Below, one piece after another: positions 1 to 11,800 of a stretch of 64,000 nt of DNA. The notes under the pieces are model-generated. The model saw only the letters and a list, made by a program, of their open reading frames with translations. It was not told the DNA's origin and did no database searches. The position numbers and the translations under genes are program-made. This DNA comes from Chaetorhynchus papuensis. Taxonomy: Eukaryota; Chordata; Aves; Passeriformes; Rhipiduridae. The stretch is from contig VWYX01000661.1 of the NCBI GenBank assembly GCA_013396525.1, positions 1 to 64,000 on the forward strand. The letters are read 5' to 3'. How positions within the stretch are numbered: position 1 is the first letter of the stretch; every line of letters begins with the position of its first letter.

Positions 1-124
1 CCCCTAGACAACACCCAGCCATTGGTTGGAAGCGCCTCCTCAATCATCCTAAAACACCAATTACTGCGTGCCTTGGGGGCGTGTTGTAGGTGGATCAGGG
101 AGGGGACAAGTAGAAACCGACCTC

Positions 125-131
125 TATAAAA
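125..131 (+). promoter_or_regulatory. TATA box of the probable LTR
   Basis: The motif is tataaaa in a GC-rich local context (ctctataaaaatgaggcgct). A CCAAT-like motif lies about 100 bases upstream. The expected start site is near 155. Whether it is active cannot be judged from sequence. Confidence 0.5.
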
Positions 132-386
132 ATGAGGCGCTCCTTAGCTCCAGCGCTTAGATCCTTTGACTAGCGAAGGACTCAGAGTCCAGTGCCGGGC
201 TTGGCCATTCTTCCTTTGGAAGCTCTAACAAATTAACACAGAAGCAAGGATTAGCCTGCTTCATCCCTGCACTGCCCCAGCTTCCTCTGGTTTTCTCCAG
301 ACTCTGCTAGTCTGCGAATTTGGGATTTTCTATTTTTGTTTCCTAGCACCTGCGTGTGCTACTCCTTATTTTTGGACTATCCGGAC

Positions 387-419
387 AATAAAGCTTCTGC
401 GGACCTTTCAGCAAATAAA
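387..419 (+). terminator. Paired AATAAA polyadenylation signals of the probable LTR
   Basis: AATAAA occurs at 387-392 and again at 414-419. A T-rich and GT-containing stretch (ctttttgttg, then tgtggtctct) follows, which suits a downstream cleavage element. The arrangement TATA, about 260 bases, AATAAA is typical of an LTR R region. Confidence 0.45.
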
Positions 420-472
420 CATCTTTTTGTTGAAAACCACAGAAGCGGATTGTGGTCTCTTCTTTTACCACA

Positions 473-3400
473 CCAGACTGCTGGAGGAAGGTACCACTCA
501 ACAGCCATGGCCATTTTTCCTGTTGTCTCCCCGCTATCCCTGCCCCAGCAGTTCTTATTAATTGACCTGAGACTGAGCGCAATTAAAATCCTTTTTCAGT
601 TATTTCCTGCACTCTTCTTCAAACTTGATGGGGATTTTTTAATATCAAAAATGCAAGTCAAGAGATGTTAATGTTCTAAAGCCTGGAGTGGATGATTAGA
701 TTTGCTGAAAATGAAAGGAAAGACTAATTCAAGAAGCAGTAATATTTTCAAACTTTATGTCACGTGTGGTATAGTCTGCTATTAGAGGTCCTAAAGGGCA
801 GTTTTCATACTGGTTGCAGTAAATCACATTTATATGATGATGAGGGAGGAAGGGAGATGAGTGAGGTCACTTAAGGAGGAGAACACAAAATTCTCAGAGG
901 AAAAGTACTGTGGTTGGCACTGATCTCCCTTGGAGAGGGAGAAGATACAGGAATTTTATCTGCTTCAGGTGTAGTTGAAAGCATTTTTAAGTACCAAAAA
1001 ACCAAAATAACAACAACAGCAGGAGACCCTGATAAAGTATGAAAACAACCTACGAGTGGTTTTGTAAGGGCCAGAGAAGATGATTTAAAGGGAAGGACCA
1101 TGCTGTTGGCCATATAAAAGCTGAGAAAAGACTGAATAGTCACTATGGATCGGCATGCCTGGTGCTAGGAATATTTGAAAAAGGTTTTGGACTCAACGTG
1201 AAATCCTATTGAACCTGTTTCAGGGTATGGATTTGGTCTGGGCTACTCTGTAAAGTCCTACAAGTTTCATGTTTCTACCCTCAGAAGTTTGGCTGGTTGG
1301 TGCTATTTCAGTAATTTTATACTTGGGGTATAATCATATTCTAAGACTTTATTGAAAGCTAAAATTCAGGAGGTGTTATTCACATGTTAAAATACTAGCT
1401 TGAATAATCAAGGAGACTACTCCATAGAAAATAATGGGATATTTTCCTTTTCATGTTTTCACCTCTATGTAATGAAAAAAATCCAATGAGTCTGTCAAAA
1501 TATTTCACAACAATGGAAGCAGATGTTGATTGAGAAGAAGCAAATGTTTCAACCCATATTAACCAGTGAGAAAAATATTTTAGCTTCTGTTCTAAATTAA
1601 CTTGAGCCCCTGATAGCTATAGTAAAGTCTGGAGTGTATTACTGCTCTCTTGTCATGAAGTGTATGAGACTAGGGGAAAACTTATTTTACTCTGAGTTGT
1701 GGTGAAACATCTTCATTTCTACAAAAAAAGAATTCTGAGTTTGTTACCTCAACTATCCTCATGGAGAAGGTGTCTACGTATCATTTTGCAGTGTTGTCAA
1801 CAGGTTTATGAAGACCAACTTTTTGAAGAAAAAGCTCAGGATGAAATTGTGTATTTGATCAACTTTTTTATGGAGTACCATTTGTAATGAATTTTATCAA
1901 TGCTCTGAGCAGACTCACATTAATCTGAGGTATTAAACCTTTATTTCATGCTCAACAAGTCTGAAACCTTGCTCTTGCAGTGGAACACTCACATCTCTGA
2001 TTTCATTTGTCTTCTTTTTTATACTCTCCCCAGCCCTGACAGTAGCTAACTTGTGATATCTTTCAGAAAAAAAAGGAGTACTTCAGCTTATCAGAGATGA
2101 ACTCTGCATTTCTTAAGGTAACAGCTTAATTTTTAAATACTGAGTTTATTCTTTAGTAAGTACAGTCTCAGTTTTATTCATTGGTGAGTGCTCTTGAAGA
2201 ATAAATGCAAAAACCTCAACCAAACTCCCACAGGTTTTCTTCAGATTTCTCCTGTTTTCTTTCTTTTGTGGGCTTAACTAAAGAATTTAAAAAGATCTCT
2301 GGTGAATAAGCTTATCAGATTCTGGCTTTATGCTGGGAAATTCTACTGTAAATGCCTTTGAATCAGTATTTTATTTTTTTTCCTCCCAGTTTGATTATTT
2401 ATCGCATTTTTTCCTCTTTCACAACAAAGCAGTATCCTCCACTGTTTTCATGTTTTACTTGCTGGCTACTTGCTTCTGCATCTAAAGAATATGGGTACTG
2501 GGTAGAAACTTTTTTTTTGTTTAACTCGATTTGTATTTTCAATTCTCTTCCTGACCATGTACCCTTCTGTGATGGTAGGAGAATTTTTTCCTCGGGTCAC
2601 ACAATCCAGGGAGTAATCTTCAAGCCTTCCTGACACTTTTTATAGACACTTTGGGTGGACATATCAGTGACAAACCTGGGCAGGAAGACATCAAAACTAT
2701 CATCTGCCAACCCCACACTGCCAGGTAGGATAGAGCAGGGTGTCAAGAAAACAGCGTTGGCACAGAAAAAGAAGAAATAATTCCCATAATGAGTTGTCAT
2801 CAGTGGTGTTTTTCAGGAAAGCAAAGGCAGTGGGAACTTTCACTCACTAAGAACAGGCTCTGCTGTTAGTGGAACAAGTTGCTCGCATTTAGTTAATGAG
2901 GCGCTTAATTTACTTTTGGATGGGAGTTAAACTTTCCTGGCTAGCAATTTCACATTTACTCAAAAAATTGTTTAACAAGGTCTATATGCTTCAAGCAGCA
3001 TCCATTAATGTTTTTGAACTCCATACCTATTATGATATATCCCCTGAAGAACAGCATTGAACTGCATATACATTGAGTACTATCTATTTAAAATTTTCAT
3101 TAACAGAGGAAATCCCAGTCTGCTATGTAGAATAATGGTTTTTTCCTAAAGTACGTTACCCCATAGTCCAGATTTTCTGCCTATTTACTAAACTTCAAGG
3201 CAATGAATTGCTGTTGATTACATTATTCAGCTATCAGCTTGTTTTATTCCTTCAGAGGGTGTGTGAGGAAAGCTCCAGAAAAGCCTGTTGGAAAGCAGCA
3301 GTGCTCCTGCTGCATTTATTCAAGATTGGGCTGGGTCTTACTGGACTCCTGTGAAATGGTGGTGCTGTGATTCTTTGAAAAGCAAGGAAAAAGAGGAATC

Positions 3401-5954
3401 AGCTTTTAGCTTGTGGTAAGAAAGCTGCTGCAAAGTTGCATTTTGTTTCTCTCTTTTTATACTAAAATCTGTACTCCTGTGTTTAAAGTCACTTAACTTG
3501 AGTCTTCTTTCCACAGAAAAAACCCCTTATATTTTCATCTTAATGTCTCTCCCTTTTCCATATCAACCTATTTCCAAGAACCCAGTGTTTCCCCTTTCCA
3601 TTTAGGATACAACTATGCAGTCCTGCTGCAATCACCGTTTGTATTGCACACCATTTGTCACCACTTTGCTCTTCTCTCTGTCACATCAAACATAAATGTG
3701 TATCAAACCATGACAATAAGCCATAGCTGTTCTCTTAGGACCTAACTGACCTTTCTCCATGCACTCAAAGCTCAACTCACATCTCCAGTAGCCATCTGGA
3801 ACCAGAAGTGCCAGACGCTCACATACTATTCTTTTTTAAGTTCTTGGGCGAGTACTTTTGTGCTGTCTCCTGTTAGCACAGGGGCTTGTGAGCAATTCAA
3901 TACTCTCCTCCACCACCCTGAAGTGACCTCATTGCTCTCTTCCAAATGCCTGATTGTAATTTTCCTTAAAACTTTCATAATAACTACCAGAGACTTGACA
4001 AGAGCTGGGCTGCCATGTGTTGGGCCACCAATAGGCTGGCATCAGCTGTGGTTCTAAGTGCTCATTTCTCCTTGTTTTGAGACCCTTGCCTTTGTGCCTG
4101 CTTTGCTTGCATTCAAACCCTAAAGCTTGGAGGCTGTTGCTCTGCATTTCTGCCTATTTTATGGGCTTTTATGTGCAACCAGCAGGCTTGCTTTGCAAAG
4201 GCAAGATTAGAAATTTGTGCCACAGTTATTGGGGAACATCCATCCGCTTCCTTGTTGTTGTGTGTCTAGCAATTAATTCTTGCTTGATGTTTTCAGTATA
4301 TAGGAACCAGAAAAGGTAATGATGCACCAGTGGTATTATAAAATCCATTATATAATAACATAGGTGTTTGGAATAGGTGCATGCCAAGCTGCAATAATCA
4401 TGGAAGGCATTTGCTTGCTCTAAGTGGTATTGTGTGTTCAGTACCAGCCCCACAGAAATTTTCTTCCATAATTCCTGACAAAACAAGCAGCACTGTTCTG
4501 GGTTCTCTTTCTGGCAATGCAAGTTTGTGTGAACTTTTTCCATTTTCTTAATACATTTATGTTTGATTTATTTTATATGGGATATATTTATAGGTTTTTA
4601 GGTTTGTGAGCTGAAATCTGTACTGTTATTAAAAGTCTCATTTTTGGCTGCTATATACAAAGACAACTTAACAGTAAAAATTCCAGTTGTTTTGTAAGTT
4701 AGTTTCTCATATTTAATTAGCTCTTCCTTGCACCTAGTTTGTTAGTGCAAGTAAATACTTGAGCTATACATATTCCAAAAGAAACTGGAGAATAGAAATT
4801 AAAACCCTCTCCTTAGAAAAAAAAAAAGAAGGACCTAAACAGACTGATATGTACTATTTTGAAATAAGTTATTATAAAAAAAAAACTCTAATAAAAATTA
4901 CTTATTTCAGTCCTATTCTTCTCAAAAAGGTTAGGCCTTTTCAAAAGATTTTTATGCTTTTGCCATCTAAATGTTAGTCAAACTTTTTAATAATTAAACA
5001 CGGATGGCTAGAAAAAATATATTAATTATGAATCCTCTAGGCCACAGAAGGAAGCTGTTTTAACAGACTATAAAATGATTTAGTGTGCATAAAATTTAAC
5101 TTTTAATAATACCACAAGAACATTTATTTTAAATGTTTCCATGTTCCAGTCCTGTCTAATTAATATTTAAGTGTTAGTGCACTGATTATGCTCTTTTTTC
5201 CTCTTGCTCAGTGCAACTGAATTTTTTTGTTTGACAATCCTTGGTTGAAAGTTCAACAAACCACACACCTGAATAAACCTGGCTACTTGAGGCTACAGAC
5301 TTGAGGATCCCAAGGTATCTCAGAAGTAAGGTTCATGACAAATGGTCTCTAGGAATGCTCTCTTTACAAACGTAAACTACTGCATATCACCAACAAATTA
5401 TGCAGAAGAGGGTTTGGAAGGTATTATGTAATTTAAAAAAGGTTGCATCCTTCAGACATGCATTTTCATGCGTAACTGCAGAAGCAGTAAAGATTGTTTT
5501 GGCTTGACTGGCATTTACAACTGTGCACTGGAGCAAGTGCTCTAATGCCCTCTTGAATCTTAGTTCCTTAAAGACATGATGCACTTGACAGCCTATTAGA
5601 CTATTCAAGAGCAAAACCAAAGGAGAAACCTTTAAGCTGGGCAATTATTATCTGTTAAAATGCAGAAATGTTGGTTGTAAGATAAGCAATACATAGGGGA
5701 AATATAGATTGATCCAGATGACATGTTCTCATAGTCTCTTCTATGAGCCTTGTCCTCACCAAAATAAAACCTGATGTTGTACAAATATTTCAAGTGCTAA
5801 ACACTGATATCTGAATTAGAATAGAAGACCTTCCAGGGGTGCTTTATCAGTTAAATAAACTCTCCTTCTCCCCTCAGTGACATGCACACACAGGGGCAAT
5901 CTTTCACTTATTGACACTGATGTCAAGTAGAGATACCATCAAGGAACATAAGCA
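473..5954. other. Non-coding stretch, no gene recognised
   Basis: This is AT-rich sequence with frequent stops in all frames. The open frames are short (105 codons or fewer) and overlap one another on both strands without resembling any family I know. There are short A or T runs, for example 11 A at 4817-4827. I see no RNA gene and no repeat I can name. Confidence 0.6.
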
Positions 5955-6200
5955 TCACAGAGTCACAGAACAAGCTGAGTTGGGAGGGACCCACAAGGAT
6001 CACGGCCCTTCAAAGGACCATCTCTCAAGAGTCACACCACGTGCCCAAAAGTAGTGTCCAAATGCTTCTTGAGCTCTGTCAGGCTGTGACCCCTTCCCTG
6101 GGGAGTTTGTTCCAGTGCTCAACCACCCTCTGGGTGAAGAAACTTAACTAGTATATAATGTAAACCTCCGCTGACTCAACTTCAGACCATTCCTTTCCAA
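5955..6200 (-). mobile_element. CR1 LINE, 5'-truncated 3' end
   Basis: The left edge carries the reverse complement of the CR1 tail (cacagagtcacagaac). It is followed by the recognisable run gttgggagggaccc, then tgttccagtgctcaaccacc and ctgggtgaagaaactt. These are landmarks of the last few hundred bases of avian CR1, read backwards, so the element lies on the minus strand. It holds only 3' UTR and the end of the reverse transcriptase region, with no open frame. Several small deletions and substitutions, and decay beyond about 6140, suggest an old copy. Loss of the 5' part is normal for CR1. Confidence 0.9.
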
Positions 6201-7599
6201 AACTTTGCTATGGCCTTTCACTTTAATTCTTTTTTTGCTTTCTTTGGTGTTTTGTTCCGTCTTATCTTCTCCTCCCCTTTAGAGATCTTGGAAAAGCGCG
6301 AAGTCTCAGAATTCACCAATTCATTTGTTCTATTCCTTCAGGTGAAACCTTTGATTCAATAATCTATGCATGCTTGTGCGTGTGATCAGGTGGCCCTTTG
6401 AAATGTGAAGCAAGCAGTGCAGTGCCACTCCTCCTTTTGGTCACAGAAGATAGCTTAGGAGGTGTCTTGGGTCTTTCTCAGCTTTCTTCCTGGATCCCCA
6501 ACACTGTCTACGGTCTCTATGTAGATCTATAGTACCTGGCAAGCATCTTTTGCCAACCTACGAGACCAGGATAGGAACTGGCATTGCTGAGCCATCAGCC
6601 CACTAACACAGAAAGAGCAGGACACAGATGCCCCTTCTCTACCCCCTTGGAGACACCAGGCATCTTGGGGCAGCACCTGAAGCACTACACAAGGTGCCCT
6701 TACCTCCATGGCTGGCAGTGAGTGTATTTCCTCATCTTGTGAAACACCGGCAGCATAACTGAGTCTAGTCTGTGGAAGAGATCATAAATCACTTTCTTAA
6801 AATGATTTTTTTTCTAAACAGCTATAAATATCAGTTTTTTTTTTGTCAGGGGAGGAAAACCACTACAATACTGATTAAGAGGATAGGTCATTAATTTTTT
6901 TTTGGTTTTCCATCATTGCTAATGAGCTGGTATCATTACAGGGTTTTTGACATTACAAAGAGGTGGTGTGGAGTCAGGGCCAAGAGTTGGGAAGCAGATG
7001 AGAGGGATTCCTTGGGAAAAGACACAAAGTGCCATTGCTAAGGAGTGTCTGAACAGGCTGTCTGCTTTGTAGATCCAACTGCATTTCAGAGCTGCCAGCG
7101 TCTGAGTCAGTTTTGGACATGTTTGGGATTAGTGACTTTGCAGCTTGCATTAGGCATGGCTGTGCCCTTGAGGCAACAGATAGCAATTCTGAGCTTGATT
7201 TCATTTTTCTGCTGGTTTCTAAGACATGTGTGACAAGAAATGCTGTGCTTCTTTATGCACTGGTGGGGAAAGAAAGAATTATAAGGCGACAGCCCTTCTG
7301 ATTGAAGTCTCTACTCTTTCATTTCATCTCTAAATCCAATATTATTTTAATGCTTTTTAGTGCTCTGCAAGAAAAGCAAAGTTGAGCTATTGATAAGGCT
7401 TTATCTACAGGTAAATATTTACTTTCATCATAAGAAAACCAGGTTTTAGAGACCTGTAAGAAATTACTTCATTTTCCTCTCCACAGATTCGATGAGTTTT
7501 TCAGTAAGAAAGTGCTGGTAAAGCAGGAGTTGAGGAAGAAGCAATGAAGAGAGAGCATCTACCCATCTGCAAATATGAAATGTACTTAGATTTAATAAA

Positions 7600-7870
7600 G
7601 GCAGCGAGCAAAGGGATGGGACTTGAGCAAGTGGAAAGCCTTGATGGCTTTGACAAGCCTTTCCTTTATTCTCTTGAGCTAATTTAGTCACTTGACAGGT
7701 TAGCATCAGGGTACAGTCAAATTCTGACAGGCTAATTTGCGCTTTTGGTTCCAATGAAACATACGTACAGCGCTCACTATATTTAGTGACAATCAGTGTC
7801 ATTTTCTGCTTAAATGCAGACAGCTCAACACATTTATTCAGCTGCCTATCAGGGAGTGAAGCAAGCAACT
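7600..7870. promoter_or_regulatory. Candidate conserved non-coding element
   Basis: This segment keeps several CpG dinucleotides (for example aatttgcgcttttgg and catacgtacagcgctcac) in a neighbourhood where CpG is rare. It also has dense AT-core motifs such as gctaatttag and aggctaattt. It lacks simple repeats and transposon signatures and overlaps the longest open frame of the window. Those traits are common in conserved enhancers, but the call is from texture only and no alignment was possible. Confidence 0.2.
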
Positions 7871-8348
7871 CAATGACAAAGGTGAAGCTGAAGGGTTAGG
7901 TCAGGCACTCTTCGTAATGCTTGGGATCCAGAAGGAGGATGGGAGGTTGACCATTAAGCTGGCCTAAGGGAGATTGGTAGAGGGGGAGAAGATGAAAACT
8001 GCCATAACCTGCCATTTGATGTGGTAAACAGAGAAATTTTTCTTTGCAATAATTGAGCTGGAGATTCAAAAGACTGGTGACAAAACTATCCCTGATTAGT
8101 AGAGGCTGCCTCCCTGACACTGAGTAAGCACAAAACCACTCAGCATTGCATAGTCTTAACTACCTTCTGGAAGGCCACTGAGGAAAGCAGCCAGCTGGTG
8201 TGTGTGCTGCTGAAAGACAGCAATCCTTAGCTGTGAGCTGCACTTCAAAACTGAGGAAGTTAGACTGTGTGCACCCTGACACAAATATCCACTAGTACTA
8301 CTGTTCTACAATCAGAACTCTAAGTGATAAATAACTTTACAAAACTCC

Positions 8349-8378
8349 TTTTTTTTTTTTTGTGCAAATAATTTGCAC
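8349..8378. repeat. T tract joined to a 17-bp POU-like palindrome
   Basis: Thirteen T (8349-8361) run straight into gtgcaaat-a-atttgcac (8362-8378), a perfect inverted repeat around one central base. Each arm resembles an octamer half (ATGCAAAT with one change), so the site could bind POU-type factors as a dimer. A palindrome of this length can occur by chance in a window of this size. Confidence 0.4.
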
Positions 8379-8822
8379 TTGCTTAATGTCACCTTTGTAT
8401 GCATGCTTTGGCAAATTTGATTTTGGGCCCTAAAATTTCTAGATAAATGTCTCATGAGGGCATAGGGAAGAAGGAATATGATTTTTCAACATTGGCTCAT
8501 GTTTGTTGAAGTTCCCATAACTCAGGGTCAGGACCTGTTTTGTTACATCATCTTTGGCTAATGTTAAAAACTTAGCACTGTTGTGCTATAAATCTAGTGA
8601 AACGAAGACTCCATGACATTCTTCTCTCTCTTTTCCAACTTTTAAATTCTCTGTTGGTAGAAATTGTATTTTTCTCTTGGAGCAGATGTAGCTATTCAGT
8701 GTGACTGTAAAATATCTGTAGTATTTAGAGTCAAATCCTTATTGTAGCAAACAAAAAAAGAATGTATAAAAAGCTTGTAATGCTGTTACATAAGACTTAT
8801 TTATTTATCTTTTTTCGCTTAG

Positions 8823-8885
8823 AATGGTCAAGTTCTGTGTGCAAGTGGAGATAACTTGTGCAGAGATTGTTATCCTTGTCTATTG
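8823..8885 (+). other. Exon-like segment with strong splice sites
   Basis: A pyrimidine-rich tract ending tttttcgcttag precedes 63 bases that are open in phase 0, and a consensus donor gtaagt follows. The 21 codons include four cysteines at positions 6, 13, 16 and 19 (a C-x6-C-x2-C-x2-C pattern) with Gly, Asp and Asn nearby, as in small disulphide or metal-binding modules. I do not recognise the family and see no neighbouring exon. A chance arrangement or a non-coding transcript exon is equally possible. Confidence 0.2.
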
Positions 8886-11800
8886 GTAAGTTTGTCATGA
8901 CTAATAATCTGATATAGACGTAAAAACAAGAGTTGGAGATGTCTAAGACCTGTTTATCTTGGATCCCATTTCTGCTCATGTGGTGTAGCTGTGTTTTGTA
9001 TATTCAGAAGGGCTCTACTTTTTTCTGATCAACAGAGGCCAACATATGGCTAAGATGCAAGAAGTCTACACTGAGCTCTAAGTGGTTAATTTAGGCAACA
9101 TGGCAGCCTTCGGCTTTAACTTCTAGTGTATTTTCAATCTTTGTTTGAAAATTAACAAAATTCACTCCGGGGAATCAAGGAAGAGAAACTTGCAATGAAA
9201 GCTTGCAGCTGGATTTCCAGAATCTGGCTTTGAACTGCTCTTACTACCCATGGCAGGACTTATATTCTAACTTTTTATTTTTTTGTTTTCCAAATGCCAT
9301 TCTCCTCAAAAGTGACAATTTTATAGAAGCTGAGGAAAATGTAACTGGTATCGTATCTGGAAAATCTGATAATTTTCTGTAGGCTTTATTAGATTTTAAA
9401 GTATTAACATGTTTCTTCAAAATGTATTCCCGTCTTACATCAACTCACTCAATCTTTCATTTCTCTACAAGGTTATGTTGATTATGTGCTAAGGTGATGA
9501 TACTGTCATTCAAAATGAAGATCAATATTTTAATGCTAATGCACTGGTTTCAATTTTGGAGAGAAACCTGTAGTTAATTCTGCCATGACAACTTTGCGTG
9601 ACATATGTCACACTTTGGAATTGATCCAACTAGGTGTTATGTTGTAAACACCTTGTTTCCTCTCCAGTGTTCAGAGGCTGAGACATAATTTATTCCAATC
9701 AGGATGTACTTTGACAAGTCAGCTGAATGGGATGCAGCTGCTGTTGTTAAATATTTCCACCTCTCTCTGCTTTTCAGGTTTTCCCAGATGTCATAATCTT
9801 CAGAGCTCTCCATGCTAGCATTACAGGCAGTTCTGCCAAGGGTTAGGAGGAAGTGAGAGTGGGATGTGCTGGAAGGAACTGCAGCCCATTATACTCATTA
9901 TAGGAAGAGATGGACAAAGGGTTTTGATTGGAAAAGCCTTCTGCACTGATGAATAACTAATTCACTCAGATTCTAAATCTGACAGTTATTGTGTATTTGA
10001 TGAATGCTTTGAAAATTCTATATGTGGAAAGACATTTCATAATAACATGACTCAGAAACAGTGAAGCAATAAGCCTCTTAAAACCAGAGATCTACCTGAG
10101 CTTAAATTATGCTGCTTTTGCTTTGGAATACAAAAAACTTTGAAACCCAGTGTATTTTCCTCCACTCCACAAGCCTAGCAGGTAATAAGCATTGCAGTAG
10201 TCTTCACATACCAATAGAAATGCCTGTCTCCTAGAACATTGCTCCCAAGCCAGTGAAACTTCAGCTGGATAACTTCTTAGGGAAGCTTTGTACAAGTCGT
10301 CATTGTCCTTTTGCAATGGAATGAGCAGTGGAGTTATTCCGTGAGGTCTTTTGAAAGTCTATCAGTGGGAAAGAGTGTAATGAAGCTGTCAGCATCTTTT
10401 GAACTGGAGTCATTGCCACCTTTTGACTGGCAAAGAAATATTAAAGCTTATCCTTATTTTGTTCAGCCACAAGCAGCACACAAACTTATTACCCCACCCT
10501 TAGCTAAACACATTGCTTTGGGTTTTCAGTGCTATGGATTATCTGACTGGCTAGTTGACTTCAGCAGAGCTCCGACTTTCTTACTCAGTTTAAATGACAT
10601 CAGAAGTAATTTCTCAACAATTTAATTTCCCTTACAATGGCTACTTTTGCTTATAGTCCCTACAACTTTTTTCTGCAGTCAGTATTTTTTACTTTAACAG
10701 TGAAGGAAATTGTGAGAGAGTTATACCTTTGTTAGAGTGGAGCAAGTGAAATTAGAGCTGGGTCTTGGGTTTTATTGATTCTTGCAGCCTTTATTGCTCT
10801 GATTTCTAGAGCTAGGAAATAAGCTTTAGTTTACTACACTCAATGTATCCAAACATATTTACAGGGAGAATAATGCTTTCACTCTTACTTTTGTGGTCTT
10901 TAATTGAAGGTAAAGACCACCACCAGGGAAATAATCTCTACAAACCCAAGGTGCTGATATGATGAACTTACTAGCAAAACCAGCAGCAGAGTTTTCAATG
11001 TTTTGATTCAAGAAGGATCTGTCTCTGCAGAGAAAAAGTCAAGGGTAACAGTTGCTTACGGACGGGATTTCCTCAGATCTTTCATCAGGATAATCAGCTT
11101 CAGTTTTACCACAATCTGTCTTGATTTCTTCCCTCATAATTGCCCAATCGTGAAAAATGAAGTGACTACTTGAGTTAAATGTGCAGGGTGGTGCAAGCTG
11201 AGCTGAAATATCCATCATATGGTTTATTTAAATATATCTCTACTTTGAATCTGGTGAGCAAAATAAGAATATATTTTGGGTTGTTTGGTTTTTTAAAATG
11301 TTAAGTTTAATTTGATTTTGGTTTTACAATTACAATAATTTAAACTATTTAAGGAAGACTTTCAGGATGCTTTGTATTTGCTAAAGAAATAGACAGGCAG
11401 CGGGCATTCTTGTCCAGAAAATCAAAACTGAATTATTTCAAGCACAGGGGAAAAAAAAGGTTTTTTTCCATCGGAAGTTTAAGATGCAATTTAAAAAATA
11501 TCATATATTTATCATATGATTCAGCTCAGCGTTATTATTTTATGACAACCAGACACTTTAGAAAAATGTCATCAAATGTACACAATTCTGTCCGGATAAA
11601 TGACATTTATGCTGTAAACTCACTTGTTTCTGAATTCATAGACAATTGCTCTGCTACATGGCATGTAGTTACTTTTTTTTTAGTACTTTCTGTTGGATTC
11701 ATTGTTTCTTACTGGACCCTTCAGGACCCGTCATGAAGGGAGGAGACTAGGTAGAAGTGCTCCTTTGCTGTGTTTTTTCTCTTGCTCTGTTAAGTTTCCC

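Larger units (their letters stand above)
1..472 (+). mobile_element. Probable retroviral solo LTR, left end outside the window
   Basis: This stretch has the order expected of an LTR read on the plus strand. A CCAAT-like motif (ccattggttgg) near 19-29 is followed by a TATA box at 125-131. About 260 bases later come two AATAAA signals, at 387-392 and 414-419, then a short T-rich, GT-containing segment ending in CA near 472. U3 would be 1 to about 155, R about 155-440 and U5 about 440-472. No primer-binding site starting TGG follows, and no gag-like frame is seen, so a solo LTR is the simplest reading. I do not recognise the family. A cellular promoter with a short transcript is the alternative. 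The right edge is uncertain by some tens of bases. Confidence 0.5.

Noticed and set aside
3907..3925. accaccctgaa, a fragment resembling 5S rRNA
   Set aside because: The match stops after about ten bases.
7464..7868. Longest open frame (134 codons, minus strand)
   Set aside because: It starts at TTG rather than ATG, matches no family I know and is within what chance allows across six frames of 64 kb.
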